From the NCBI GenBank assembly GCA_037176725.1, contig JAZBRS010000076.1, forward strand, positions 125,073,001 through 125,137,000: a DNA stretch of 64,000 nt. The letters run 5' to 3'. Source of the DNA: Posidonia oceanica (lineage: Eukaryota; Streptophyta; Magnoliopsida; Alismatales; Posidoniaceae). Positions 34,441 to 47,545 of the stretch are shown here, in pieces (the stretch's first letter is position 1; every line of letters begins with the position of its first letter). The translations under genes were made by a program, and so were the position numbers. The notes beneath the pieces are model-generated. The model searched no databases. It saw nothing but the letters and a program-made list of their open reading frames with translations, and had not been told where the DNA came from.

Positions 34441-35066
34441 CCTTTCGGGTTGGCAGCCTTAATTGCTCGATTGACATCCGTCACAATGTCTAGCCATCTT
34501 CTTGATGCTAGGAGCACTTCGGTTGGGGCATCTTTTTTTACTGTCTCGAGGTATCGAGTCTTTTCCGTCATAATGGCTGGCTTTTTTTCTCATCGGGCTG
34601 ATAACCCGAACTATCCGGCGATGAGCCTGTCAGCTCACCATCCATTGCGTTGCACCGCATGTCATAGCATTTGTCGTAGGTCATTGCATTTCATCACATA
34701 CCATCACGCATCTGCATGTATCCCCAGCAGAGTAAGCATCAGCATGCAACACATTTAGCATTGCTTAGAGTCGTGCACAGCTCAGCGTGCACCTGTACCA
34801 CATGCATTAGCATCATCGTCGCTTAGAGCTGTACAGAGCTCAGTGCACGCCAGCATCACCTGCATCACTCATAGTAGCATCGCGCGAACCCCCACGCACA
34901 CCCCCAACGGAGTTCAGCGCACATGAAGCACTAGCATCAACATTTGCATTTGCATTATGGCAATGAGTTGTGATTTTCAGTGTATTTGCCGAATAAACGA
35001 CTCACAACGACAGCAACATTCGCTCAGCGGGCTTGGTCTCCTCGACTTCGCTCAGGAAGGGGCATC
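34441..35066 (+). other. Element tail and polypurine tract before LTR b
   Basis: Holds GGGCTGATAACCC-type segments, a GAGGTATCGAG relic of the stem-loop module at about 34545, GCATC/CATTGCAT-rich DNA, and the block CTCGACTTCGCTCAGGAAGGGGCATC directly before the LTR. Confidence 0.65.
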
Positions 35067-37362
35067 TGTAGACACCCCCAATTCGGTAGTCATTTGTCGG
35101 CTATTTTCTCTAGAAGAACGTGCTCGGTCAAGGCGGACCCCATCACTCACCAAACTCAGCCAGATCCACCAGAACCCAACCAAACACCACAAACACACCT
35201 CCTGATCCATCCAAACACCATAACACCTCAAAACCCAAGCCCATTGGTGGCCCAGAAGCACAAGAAACAGGCTCAGAATCCAAGCTAGCATCCCCTGTTT
35301 AGGACCCTAGCGTTTAGCTCTCGCATCGTGTTCTCGTGTTGCCCTGGGTCAGGGGAAGGATTAAGTGGTCAATTCACTTTTGGACCACGGATGCCATGCT
35401 TTCCATTGGCTCCTGTGGATCTGAATTTGTGCCTCTGAATTCTTGGACAATCGAACCCCCCATTCCAAACCAATTTGCCATCAAATCCCTATCCTAAATC
35501 CCATCCATCCTTTTCAAAATCTCAGATCCGTATCAACGAACTACATGTGTTCGCCATCTTATAAAACCAGTGTCCTTCTCCGACGAGGCCTTCCCCTTGG
35601 ATCTCTCTCTTGGCACACCTGAGACAGCCTCCAGCATCCTCTTGCTCTCTCGCACCTCAGCCCCCCTCTAGCTCTTGCTTCCTAGAGTTAAGCAACCCAT
35701 CTCCGGCCACCCTTTTGCCAACCTTGCCGTAGAGAACCACCCATTGAGAGAAGCCCGTTCCTCCACCACCAGAGCCATCCCTCGTGCCTGTGTGAGTGAG
35801 AGCCACTTGTCCCAAGTGTTGCCCAGATCACCACCTCTTCCACCGTCGTCGACCGAGTGTCATCTTCGGAGAAACGCAGCAGCCGTCGGGGAACAATTCC
35901 GCACGCACTCATAGGTAAGCCACATCCTCACTAGTCTAGAATTCACCTCCTCTCTACAGTAGATGTTCCTCCTTGTGTGAATTCATTGTTCGTTAGCTTT
36001 TTTCTTCTCTGGTTTGCCATTTGCTTCTCGGCCGGTGATGGGTTCCAAACCACGCAAGGTCGACGGCCGATGAGCGTGAGACTCGCCCTGTTCTGCCAGG
36101 TCCTATTGTTTCCTTGCATAATTTCACTCGTTTTCCTTCTCCTTGCCCCTTCCTAGATGCTCCAGAGGTGTCCTGTGCTCACGGCCTCCCTCGTGGCCGG
36201 TCGAGCACATGGATGCCAGCGTCGACCAAGTAGGACAGGGAGGGGTGCCACCTACTGTTTTTCACTTAGAATTGCATTGCCTCTCAACCCTCGCTCCCCC
36301 CTAATGCTCCTGGACACCCTAGAGGCATCCCTCTGAGCTCGCGGCCTCTCTCGTGGCCGACCGAGTTCGAGTTTGCTGGCGTCGGCCAAGGAGGTTGGGG
36401 AGAGGTGGAGTTGGTGCTTTAATCCTTCTGTATTGCATTCTCATCTCTCCCTCACTTCCCATCACCCCTTCGAGAGTCGGGATAGTGTCTCAGAGGTCAC
36501 CAGCCTTCGCCATGGCCGACCGACACTCTGAATTCCGGCAGTGACCCGAACGGATGTGGGGGTGGTGATTCGAGGATCCCCGGTTGAGTTTATTTGCTTA
36601 TTTGCATTCCTGGGTACTCCTTCTTGGTCGGTCGACCAATCTCATGTCGATTTGAATTGAGTTGGACTCCCAATTTTGCGTTGAAGTTCACTGTCAGGAA
36701 TGAACTGAAACCGCGGGACGATCTCGCGTAAAGTTCTTGCATAGACATCTTGCGTTTTTACAGGGATCTGGGCAGTGGACAGAGCATCCATTTCCCACTT
36801 TGCTTTGCTTGTATTTTAGCTTCCTTTCTACTTTTGTGATTCCAGAGCATGTTTTAACATTCGTCATTGATTCCATGACATTTATCATGTTTTATTGGCA
36901 TTTGTTTTGTTATTTACACCATTGCATGGCATGATCATATTGCCTTATGGCATACATCACTTGGCACTTGATGCTTACATGAGCCACACATTTGAGCGGA
37001 ATGACGTTAGAAAGATCAACTTTCTCGGGCGTATTGGGGTTGCCTAATCCCTTTCCCATGCGTAATAGGAGTCCTTACCCTTTCTCTAGACCGCAGTGAC
37101 CTTGTGTCACGTTTACTTGGGTCGGATTTGCATATTTGCATTCCTTTTATCTATTTTTCTGTATCCGATTTTCCTCGTCTTCTCGTCTTCCGGTTTTCAA
37201 ATAGATTAGGTGGCGACTCCATTGTTTTCTTATTTTCCCTTCGATTTTGCTTTTTTCCGGTGTTTCCTCGAATCGAGTCCTCCTTGGATCCACCACATAG
37301 TCGTGATCAGGCACTCCCTCGAGGCCCCTCCTCTAGTCGGGCCACGACTCCTCTCGGTCACA
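35067..37362 (+). mobile_element. LTR b, Ogre-like (about 2.3 kb)
   Basis: Starts TGTAGACACCCCC after a polypurine tract. TATA box TTATAAAA at 35559-35566. Candidate splice donor ATAG|GTAAGC at 35914/35915. Conserved block near 37008-37105 (GGGTTGCCTAATCCCTTTCCC), then box GGTGGCGACTCC at about 37212. It probably ends TCGGTCACA at 37362; the end is inferred by comparison with F1 and LTR a. Three related CTCGTGGCCG-type segments occur at about 36190, 36350 and 36510. Confidence 0.75.
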
Positions 37363-38150
37363 GTAGTATATCAATTGTCTCTCCTCAACACGATGAATTC
37401 TGCAAACACTGCTGGAGACACTCGGCGACAACATAGTCAAGTGCAGAAAGGCAAGAGTAACTTAGTTGGGCAAGTAGAGAAGTGATGCATAATCTAGGCA
37501 TGCACATCAGTGGCAGACTGTAGTCTTCTTAGAGGGCCTGGGTCCATCGACTTCATAGCCACCTTCCAAGCATAGTTCCAGAACAACATTCGAACATGCA
37601 TACTTTCAAAAGAGTGCTCATCAACGCATAACAGCTTCAGAGCCTTCCGAGCACAAGTACATAGCTTGCCGGTAACAATAGACCATCATGCATGAATGCA
37701 AGACAACATCCCAAGAGTGGCTGAAAGCACCAGGCTTGCAGGACAGAAAATCAACAAACATTCAATGCCTCAGCCAACATCAGATTGCACAAGCACGAGA
37801 GTGACAGTCTAGGGTGCACCAGCAGACAAGACCCATCCCTTGCCAACTCAATCTACTAAGCCAACCGATTTGGCTCCCCTGCATTTACATCTCCGTGCAC
37901 TTCTAGCCATTTTGTCCGCCCATTTCGTGGGTGGTCTATGATGACCCGCATGCTCACAACCTGCTTGGTCAATGATGACTTACATATTTGCAACCTATCT
38001 CTCTTTGGTAGAATGTCGCATGCCTGTACTAAGGCAATCACACATCCACGAAGTATGCCCCCTCTCTCTACAGCTTTTGATCGGTTTTCGAACCGTTTTC
38101 TCTTCGGTGCAGAGTTAATCATCGACCTCTTGGTAGGCTCATTAGCATCT
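37363..38150. other. Short interior and tail sequence without recognisable gene
   Basis: A brief open frame starting at about 37393 (MNSANTAGDTRR...) could be a gag N-terminus remnant, but nothing else supports it. From about 37860 the sequence looks like element tail, with GATACCA/TGGTATC-type stem-loops at 38150-38230. Confidence 0.4.
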
Positions 38151-38199
38151 TGATACCAGGGGCTTGTCAGCTGCCTTTTGGTGTCATCTCTCGATACCA

Positions 38200-40345
38200 C
38201 GGGCATGTCAGTTGTCCTTTGGTATCAACTCATTATCCCTCTCTATCTCTCTTTTGGCGTTAGGTCCTTCGACTTATTGATATCTCTCTCTCTTGGTGTC
38301 AAGTCCTTTAACTTGTTGATATATCTCTCTCTTGGCATCAGGTCCTTCGACCTACCGATACCTCTCTCTTTTGGCGTTAGGTCCTTTGACCTGTCGATAC
38401 TTCTCTCTCTCTTGGCATCAGGTCTGTCAGCCAGTTGATATCCCTCCTTTTGGCGTCATGTCCGTCGACCTGTCGATACCTATCTCTAACCCTCTCTCTT
38501 TTGGCGTCAGCACCTTCGACCTGTCAATATCTATCTCTTTGTCTCTTGGTGTTAGATGTCGATCTGTCGATATCTCTCTCTCTCTTTCGACGTCAGGACC
38601 TTTGACCTGTCGATATCTCTCTCTCTCTTAGCGTCAGGTCCATCGACCTGTCGATGTCTCTATCTCTCTTTTGGCATCACGTTCGTCGACCTATCGATAT
38701 CTCTCTTTCTCTTGGCGTCAGGTCCTTCGACTTGTCAATATCTCTCTCTCTTGGCATCAGGATCTTTAACTTGTCGATATATCTCTCTCTTGGTGTTAGG
38801 TCCTTCGACTTGTCAATATCTCTCTCTCTCTCTCTTTTGGCGTCAAGTCCGTCGACCTATCGATATACCTCTTTCTCTCTTGGCGTCGGGTCCTTCGACC
38901 TGTCGATACCTCTCTCTCTCTTAGCATCAGGTCTGTCGGCCTATCGATATCCCTCCCTCTTTTGGTGTTAGGTTTGTCGACCTGTTGATACCTATCTCAA
39001 TCCCTCTCTCTTTTAGCGTCTGGACCTTCGACCTGTCGATATCTATTTCTCTCTCTTGGCTTAGGTCCTTCGACCTGTCGATATATCTCTCTTTTGGCGT
39101 CAGGTTCGTCGACCTGTCGCTATACTTCTTTCTCTCTTGGCATTAGGTCCTTCGACCTGTCGATACCTCTCTCTCTTGGCATCAGGTCCTTTGACCTGTC
39201 GATACCTTTCTCTCTCTTGGCGTCAGGTTCTTCAACTTGTCGATATATATGTCTCTCTCTCTCAACATCATGTCCTTCGACCTATCGATATCTCTCTCTC
39301 TTAGCGTTAGGTCCACTGACCCGTCGATATCTCTCTATCTTTGCATCAGGTCCTTTGACCTATTGATATTTCTATCTCTATCTCTCTCTTGGCATCAGGT
39401 CCTTCGACCTGTCAATCCCTCTCTCTCTTTTGGTGTCAGGTTCGTCGAGCTGTCGATATCTCTATCTCTCTCTTAGCGTCAGGTCCTTCGACTGGCTGAT
39501 ATCTCTCTCTTTTGGCATCAGGTCCGTTGACCTGTCGATATCTCTATCTCTCTTTTGGCATCAGGTCCTTTGACTTGTTAATCTCTTTCTCTCTCTTGGC
39601 ATCGGGTCCTTCGACCTGTCGATACCTCTCTCTCTCTTAGCGTCAGGTCTGTCGGCCTATCGATATCCCTCCCTCTTTTGGTGTTAGGTTTGTCGACTTG
39701 TTGATACCTATCTCAATCCCTCTCTCTTTTAGCATCTGGACCTTCGACCTGTCGATATCTATTTCTCTCTCTTGGCTTAGGTCCTTCGACCTGTCGATAT
39801 ATCTCTCTTTTGGCGTCAGGTTCGTCGACTTGTCGCTATACCTCTTTCTCTCTTGGCATTAGGTCCTTCGACCTGTCGATACCTCTCTCTCTTGGCATCA
39901 GGTCCTTTGACCTGTCGATACCTTTCTCTCTCTTGGCGTCAGGTTCTTCAACTTGTCGATATATATGTCTCTCTCTCTCAACATCATGTCCTTCGACCTA
40001 TCGATATCTCTCTCTCTGAGCGTTAGGTCCACCGACCTGTCGATATCTCTTTATCTTTGCATCAGGTCCTTTGATCTATTGATATTTCTATCTCTATCTC
40101 TCTCTTGGCATCAGGTCCTTCGACCTGTCAATCCCTCTCTCTCTTTGGTGTCAGGTTCGTCGAGCTGTCGATATCTCTATCTCTCTCTTAGCGTCAGGTC
40201 CTTCGACTGGTTGATATCTCTCTCTTTTGGCATCAGGTCCGTTGACCTGTCGATATCTCTATCTCTCTTTTGGCATCAGGTCCTTTGACTTGTTAATCCC
40301 TTTCTCTCTCTTGGCGTCAGGTCCTTCGACCTGTCGATATACCTC
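38200..40345 (+). repeat. Pyrimidine-rich hairpin array (AGGTC/GACCT type)
   Basis: More than 45 imperfect units of about 38-50 bp. Each has AGGTCCTTCGACCT (arms AGGTC/GACCT) then GTCGATATC and a TCTC run of variable length, then TTGGCGTC. The variable TCTC run explains the uneven period. Translations in every frame give Ser/Leu-rich repeats with no domain. Confidence 0.93.
38877..40322 (+). repeat. 716-bp higher-order tandem duplication
   Basis: 38881-39596 and 39597-40312 are aligned copies offset by exactly 716 bp, and similarity continues to about 40322. I count roughly a dozen differences, nearly all C/T or G/A. This is a recent duplication inside an older, more diverged array. Confidence 0.9.
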
Positions 40346-41098
40346 CCTCTTTTCGGGCTGACACCCCTAATTGTCCCGGTTGGCAAGTCTTGGCAAGTCT
40401 GACGACTTGTTATGCCCCCTCTTTGCGGACTGATGTCCCCAACTACCCAGTCAGCAAGCCTGTTAGTCTTGCATGGTGTCTCTCTTTTTGGGCTGATATC
40501 CCCAATTATCTGGCTGACATCGTTAACTGTCAACCAACATTAAACATCATATTAGCATTGCACCAACATCGCATTTGCACTAGCATCCACATGAGCATCG
40601 TATGTAATGCATAATGACAGCATTGCGTACCCAGCATCGGCATCAGCATCGTATGCAATGCATAGTAACAGCATTGCGTACCTAGCATTAGCATCATATG
40701 CAATGCATAGCGACAACATTGCATACCCAGCATTGGCTTTAGCATCGCATGTAATGCATAGCGACAGCATTGCGTACCTAGCATCAGCATCGTATGCAAT
40801 GCATAGCGACAGCATTGCGTACCTAGCATCGCATACTCGGCATTTGCATTAGCATTGTGCATAACCGCTCACATCCCCAACGGAGTTCAGTGCGCATTAG
40901 CATCAGCATCAGCATAGGCATTGCACCAGCATCGCATTAGCATTTTCATGGCAATGAGTCATGACTTTCGGTGAATCCTTCGAATAACTGACTCAAAGCC
41001 AATAGCAAACACCACCCTCCTGCAGGCTTCAGATGGAGTGTCTTGTCAATCCTGAGCATCGATCTCACTTCCCTCGACTTCGCTCAGGGAGGGGCATC
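40346..41098 (+). other. Element tail with 45-bp GCAT hairpin repeats and polypurine tract
   Basis: After GGGCTGATATCCCC-type segments (40355-40510), 40600-40840 holds about five 45-bp units. Each pairs GTATGCAATGC with GCATTGCGTAC around a short ATAGCGACA loop (for example 40651-40681). Then a TGAGTCATGACTTTCGGTG block and the tract CGCTCAGGGAGGGGCATC before the LTR at 41099. Confidence 0.8.
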
Positions 41099-42040
41099 TG
41101 TAGACATCCTAATTTTGAGGTTGTTTGTCAGTGGACTCTTCCAGAAGAGCTTGCTCCAACTGTGACGAGGCACTATCCAGAACCACACAGCTATCCTAGC
41201 AGCACAAACCAATCCAGTATCATAAACTTATCCAAAACTACAAGTCTTGAATACCCTGAGCCCACCTATGGTCAAATACTCAAGAAACAAGCCAAGATCC
41301 AAGAAACAAGCCCAGTAGGATTGGTGCAGCCCAGCGGCGTGCAAAGGAGATGTGTGTATCAAACGCGTATTTTTGGCGCATATCCTTGGTGTGAGTTAGT
41401 GGCGCGTAATCCTCACACAATATATCGACACAGTGCCCTGAGCCAGTTGCCTGCTGCAAGAGATTTAATCATCCAATTACATTTGGATGATCGTTTCCCT
41501 GATTCTAATTGGTTGTTATGGATTTGGAGGTGTTCTTTGACGTGTCTTGACCATCATACCCCTCATCTAATTTTAAAACCCAATCCAATCCGTTGCATTG
41601 AATCCAAGCCAACCATTTGAAATTCTATTATGGATCAACCGTTTTCATGCAACACTTCTTCCTACATAACCACCTCCACCTCGTCCATAACGAGGTTGTA
41701 ATGGCCTTGCATGCGGAGACCCCCCTACACCTCCAGCCACAACCAACACCACTCCTCCACCTCTGGCCACAGCCAACGCCACTCCTCCACCTCCAGCACA
41801 CAGCCATTGCACTGCAACCTTCTCCACCTCCCAAGCAACCACACCCCAAGCACCACAACAAGCATTGCCAAGCACCGCACGGTAACCTCTGGCCTGACAT
41901 TGTAGCCACCCACACAAGCATCATCCACATCACAGCCAAACCATTGCCTCCATTGTCGCAACCAACAGCGACAACCTGGAGAGCAACTGCCGTAAGCCGT
42001 TGACGTCAGGAGAGATTGCCCAAGCTTCAACACAGGTAAC
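41099..42040 (+). mobile_element. LTR c, Ogre-like, truncated by insertion
   Basis: Starts TGTAGACATCC and parallels LTR B1 and LTR d throughout. The TATA position reads TACATAA (41663-41669), a mutated form of TATATAA. Candidate donor ACAG|GTAACT at 42035/42036. The LTR stops at 42040, where an E3-type LTR begins. His/Pro-rich open frames here are not genes. Confidence 0.8.
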
Positions 42041-42380
42041 TGTAGATATCCAAATTTCGCAATTCAGAGAGTCAATTAAGGATAGGAAACCTTGAGGCGC
42101 CCTACATCACATAACTAAAGACTTATATCAAATTTTCTAGTTTTTCTATAATTTATTTAAAAGCATTACTTGATTCAAGGTTGTTAGCTGTGGCAGAGCT
42201 AGCATTCTAATTCTACTCAAACTAGTTGCAAGTTTGAGTACCTTAAACATTATTTAATGCGAGTTTATTAGCTGTGATAGAGATAATACTCTCGTTGCAC
42301 TCAAATTAGTGGCAGATTTGAGTATTTTAATATTGAATAAAATATTTTTATCATTTTATGGAATTTCTGAAGTCATTCAG
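42041..42380 (+). mobile_element. E3-type LTR fragment, plus orientation
   Basis: Starts TGTAGATATCC and matches the reverse complement of 25810-25500 (shared GGCGCCCTA.ATCACAT, CTCAAACTAGT and GGAATTTCTGAAGT-like segments). It breaks at 42381, where the Del/Tekay-like LTR begins. Confidence 0.78.
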
Positions 42381-45300
42381 TGCAACGACCCCTAAGTCGC
42401 TACCTTTCAATCTAGGTACATTTTTCATTTTCATCTTAATTATGCTAATTCAAAAACTAATTCTAAGCACAACTAACAGAAATAAATGCTGAAATAAAAT
42501 AAACTCACTTACCTAGGACCCCTTATGTGTGGCAGCATGACACCTCTTATGTACACTAGTAAGAAAGCTGCTTCTATCCTGCACCTACGAAAACACTAAA
42601 CCAAGACACACGTGAGTGACCACTCAAACGGTCACCCAGCACACATCCCATCTAACACACACACAAACAACTCGGCAGACACTGTCAAGGAAACAGACAT
42701 AACCATGCCACAAGCAAACAAACACAGGCATCTCATCTGATGCCACAACACCATAACAGGGCAACATGCTATTGCCCAATAAGCTGCAAAACGTATAAAA
42801 CATATATTTGAAATCACTTTTCTCTTTTTCCTTTTAAAATCATATGCATGCTCTTTCAAAACTTTAATGCATACTTGAAATGGCTACTCTAGCTAAATCA
42901 AGTCCAAAACCACACACCCATACTCACAGCCTAGTCCCACGCATTCACTGGGCAGACCAGACAGCCAACGGCGTCTGAATGCCTTAATTGCATCCAGAAA
43001 ACACAGTACAACAAACACTAAAGCCAAGAGCAGAGGCACATTTGCCAAACCACAACGCCACAGAGGCGTGCAGCAACCAAAACCAATATTGAGACACTGC
43101 TCAGCAAAACACATGGTCCATCCTGGACCAAAAGCCAATCACGAGCCATTCCTCTACAAACATGGTCTACTCTAGACTAGAGTCTGATTTTCTGAACCAG
43201 GCCACACAGGCACAACCACAAACAAGAACTGGCCACAAGCAGATGCCTAAGTGCACTGCTTTGCCACAGAGATGGCGCACCTATCCGTCCCAAAGTTCAA
43301 CCTCCTCGGTAGGACTCCTCAACGTGTCGTGTTGCCCGGTGCCAAGCAACCAACACTGGCCACAAGCAGTCCACCAAGGAGCTACCACGGTGTCTGCATT
43401 GCCACGGACAACCATCCTATGGAGGAGTTTGCCCGTTTCGACGTCCTCCCACCTGAATAACCCTCAAAAGGCTAACCCCACCTAGGAAAGTCACTCACCC
43501 CACTTGGGCAAGCTGACCCTCTCTGAGGAAAAACCATAGGGTACGCTCTATCGGCGTCATAAATCAATGCTTGAACCTACATAGGCACCTCCTCCTAGGC
43601 TCTAACAGCACCCACAAGTCTCAATACTCGTAACAATCAGGGTATCATGCCCAGCTACTCAGGAGTATCATACCTCTCGTGTCCACTGCCACCATACCAC
43701 TAGGTACAAACGGTACCTCGATCCATAGACCTCAACTTACGTGATATATCTGATACACCAGAAACGTAGTCACATTCCCAAGTCCTGACAACACAACCCC
43801 AAGTATCTTGGCTCACAACCAAAACCAATGCAAAATCATTTCAAAACCATATCCATCTTTCCTTTTTAAAACTCTTTTAAAAACCATTTCCAAATCCATT
43901 TAAATCATATCTCAAAACACCACAGAAATGTTGTGCCAAACATTGCACGGAAAACCACACAAAGACAGAACAGCGGTCTCGAAGTCACATTTGACTTACA
44001 ATGCCGGACATCAACACAGATCGCATCCAGAACTCTCTGTTTTGGTGTCAAAGTGTAAGATGCCTATTGGCCTGTGTCTTACATAAGATACAGCTAGCTT
44101 AGTGTCAAACATCCAAACAGTGCCACTAAATACTTAATTCAGTGCACTACACCCAAACCACACTAACACCTAACTCCATGGGTAAATATGAAACACTAAT
44201 GTCCATCTAAACCATTAAGGGAGAACTTAGTATTTCTAAGTTCTATAGTCTTTTATTCTAACCACGAAACCTAGGGAAACTTACTAATTCATTTTAGGCA
44301 TTTCCTAAATCATTCTAATGATTATCCTAATCATCATTATATCATAATTACCTATAAGGTCAATACACTAATTAACAAGTCCTAACTTACCCAAAACCAA
44401 ACCTAAAACACCCAAGGATTAGAGACAAGGTCTGGTTTGGCACATCGCTTTGGATCAGTCGACCGAACCAGTAACCTGAACTCACATCCAGGGTCTGATT
44501 TGGCAGACCAAAATTGGTTCGGTCTCAGGTTCGATCGACCAAACCTGGGCCCTGGTCCGGCACACCGGAATGGGTCAATCGATAGAGTTAGTGCCCAAGC
44601 TCACATCTGTGAGCACCATCGGCATACTGAAATAGTTTGGTATACTGAAATCTGAGTTCAAGGGAGAACTCAGAGGCAAAATCGGCATACCGAATCTGTC
44701 GAACATAGAGAACCAGAAACCAGGGCGACCCAAAATCGCCCAAGGTGGGAATAGCCATCAGTCCCTGCACAGCCAACCAAACCTCACAAACCACATTCCC
44801 AAATGAAGAAATCAAGACGATCTACAATTTGGGACAAGAAACACAATGATTCGTTAAGCGGAACACAAGAAATCACAAAAACAAGCATACATAACAGTAT
44901 TCATCTGAGAAATCCATCCGCCATTAACATAGGCCATAAATACTCATAAAAGCTCCATAAATTCTCTAAAATAAAACCATGCATCTACACATCCAAGACC
45001 ATACTTTCATGCTCCCTATTATCCATTCATGAATCAAAAGGAGGAATCTAAGGGACGTGTACCTTGCACCCACACACGGACAGACGCCACCTTCGGCCGC
45101 TAGGGATCAAACACACGCAACGACTCCCTCCTCGCTGTCCACCATGGCTTGCCTTGGATCTCCTTGACCTCGCCATACCACCAGGATGACGACTAGAGCT
45201 CTCTCCTCCTCGTGGCACACAGGACGGCCGTCGGCTCTCTATCACCCTCGACACTCTCTCTATCTCACTGTCTCCCTCTCTCCTTCACTGGTGGAGGGGA

Positions 45301-45910
45301 AGAAGAAGAAGGAGAAGAAGCAGAGGTAGGGAAAGGAGGAGAAGAAGGGGGAACGTGAGGAGGAAGAAGAGGAGGAGAGAAGAAGCTTTTCGGGCAAGGG
45401 GCTAAGGAGAGAGAGAAGTTAGCAACCTTAAATAGCCGCAAGCCGAGAAAGAACCCATGCACATATCTACGAGCAATGAGTGCATGCACACAACCACGGG
45501 TCCAACACTCAACAACCCCATACACCAACATCGAGACCACATGGCAACCAACTCCAACCTGTTGCCACGTGCACAGAACCACAACCACTCAACCACTTAC
45601 AGCTTAAGTGGCACGAGCAAGTGGAGATCAGCCTCCTGGGCCCGCCAACAGGCCACCGCATCCCAGAATAAATCCATAGGATCTCCACAAGGGCCTACAC
45701 AGCAACTCACCCTCCAAACACCCAAACTCCACATCCAAAACTAGGCTGCAACTCTCGGACCACTCAAATGCTGCTAAAGTTTAGGTCCAGAATATTGAAT
45801 TTTTGCGCCAGCAATACACGTGAACAATACGCGGTAGCAACATGTGGCTGACTCAGAAATCTAGATCAAATACTGGCCTAAAATGCTGCCTTCAAATCTG
45901 GGTCATTACA
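42381..45910 (-). repeat. 3' LTR of the Del/Tekay-like element (3.5 kb)
   Basis: On minus it starts TGTAATGACCC after GAATTTCGAGGGCGAAATTT and a purine tract, a junction typical of Del/Tekay chromoviruses, and ends GTCGTTGCA. A TATTTAA box (minus) lies at 45434-45428. It carries a TTACATAA composite at about 44052-44110 and a cluster of CGGNATACCGAA-type motifs at 44430-44700. Confidence 0.82.
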
Positions 45911-47545
45911 TCCTAACTCCCTTAAAGAAAATTTCGCCCTCGAAATTCTCAAGGAGAAAGACCAAGGGTACCAAATCTGGATGTCCAACTCACGATCCTA
46001 GGCAACCAGCACAATGATGCCGCCCAAAACACAAGACCAGTGGGAGAAATCTATGCCCCACGAGGTCTTCTCATCCCGTCAAGGTCCAGAGCGACACCAA
46101 GGGCTCAGCTCTCCTCGAGTCCAAACTCCACCAAATCCCTACGTGGTGGCCCTTTCAGGGCATAGAAACTCCAATCACCACCTCACCACAGCGTCTCCAA
46201 AGTCGCGAAGCATACTTAGCCGCTCTAGCAGACACATAGATTACAATGATGACTTGGTGTAGCCATCTACCACCAACATCCTTAGTTCTACTCTGATGCA
46301 CAACGTGGTCAGCAACCACCAAACTCCACACCGCGTGCTCGGTAATATCTCTCATCTCCCCAAGAATATCTCTTCCAATCCTTAGCACAAAAGAATCTAG
46401 CTACCGAGTCACGACAAAGCTCTTCAACTGACCTAGAGTGCACTAACAGATCAACTGACCAGACGCTATCTGTCTCCAGGAACTGCTTCCTAGATCGACA
46501 CTCCACTCTATCCATAGCACAACCACCTCTATGGCCAACACAAATCGCATGGGCTAGATAGTTCCACTTGTGATTCTCTGACTGACAAGAACCACAAGTC
46601 TCCATGTTGCCTCACCGCAATTAGAACTTATCCCAACCCAAAGCCATAAGAACCATTGTTCCCAGAGAGACCACCACTACCAATGGCAAGGACCACCCAG
46701 GAGTCAAACTCAAACAAGCTCCAACTCAAAGAAACTCCCAGCAACATGGTCCAAGCCAACACGAGCTGTTGCTCCTTCCTAGCCAACTTGTCTAAAGTGC
46801 CACTATTTTGGCGATGCCTCTATGGAAATTCTCAAGAATAGTTCACCTGAACAAGGAAACCCGCAATCCGAGGAAACACCTGTGATCACACACAACAGCT
46901 CGACCAGCAGTGCCACCCAATGAGACGGGAAGCCAACCTCATCGACTCGCCCCATCTCCGCTGTAGAAAATCCAAGGAAGCCAAAGGAGAGAAGATCTCC
47001 CCAGATCGAATGGTACTACACCATCTGACCAACCAACAAGCAAGAAAAATAAATGGGCATCCTCAACAGAACACCTTAGAGAAAATGCCAGAGAAATAAT
47101 CTCCACCACTTGAATGGCATTGAGCCATTCAAACCACCAACAAACAAAAAATCAGCTAGGCATCCAAACAGGACACCCCAAACAACACACAGCAAATGAC
47201 ACACTAGGCTATGCCACTCTACGGCCAAGCCCCAAATAGAACACGTGATGCAACCGTGCAGCACCAAGGCACAACTACCACGCGCAACACCTCTCAGATA
47301 ACTCTGTCCTCAGGCAGAGTATTTGGAACAACCACACACACACACACACACACCTGGGGACCTACCAAAGTCACCCAGAAACAACAACACACATCTAGGG
47401 ACCCACCAAAGTCACCTAGAAATAACAACAGACATCTGGGAAGCCTCTCACTTCACCTAGATGCAACAACAGACATCTGGAGACTCACCAAATCACTCAG
47501 AAACAATAGCAGACCCTATAACGTCAGACACCTCTAATACCAATC
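45911..47545 (-). other. Interior of the Del/Tekay-like element, no recognisable coding
   Basis: Polypurine tract (minus) at 45926-45911, preceded by the GAATTTCGAGGGCGAAATTT signature. A (CA)n microsatellite lies at 47333-47353. About four imperfect 50-bp repeats with ACATCTGG/TCACCTAGA-type segments lie at 47350-47515. The frames are broken and I could not assign gag, pol or chromodomain. Confidence 0.6.
47531..47542 (-). promoter_or_regulatory. Primer binding site, initiator Met tRNA type
   Basis: On minus, TGGTATTAGAGG begins 3 nt after the LTR end GTTACA. The expected plant site is TGGTATCAGAGC, so there are two differences. This fixes the element orientation. Confidence 0.75.

Noticed and set aside
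34121..34758. Overlapping Arg/Thr/Ser-rich frames in all three phases
   Set aside because: 80-bp tandem repeat, which cycles through the frames.
38200..40345. Ser/Leu-rich repeat proteins in several frames
   Set aside because: TCTC-rich hairpin array; frames shift between units and no domain is present.
41617..42003. His/Pro/Thr-rich open frames, also at 25935-26135 and 62713-63168
   Set aside because: They lie in the transcribed leader of the same LTR family; the frames differ in length between copies and carry no recognised domain.
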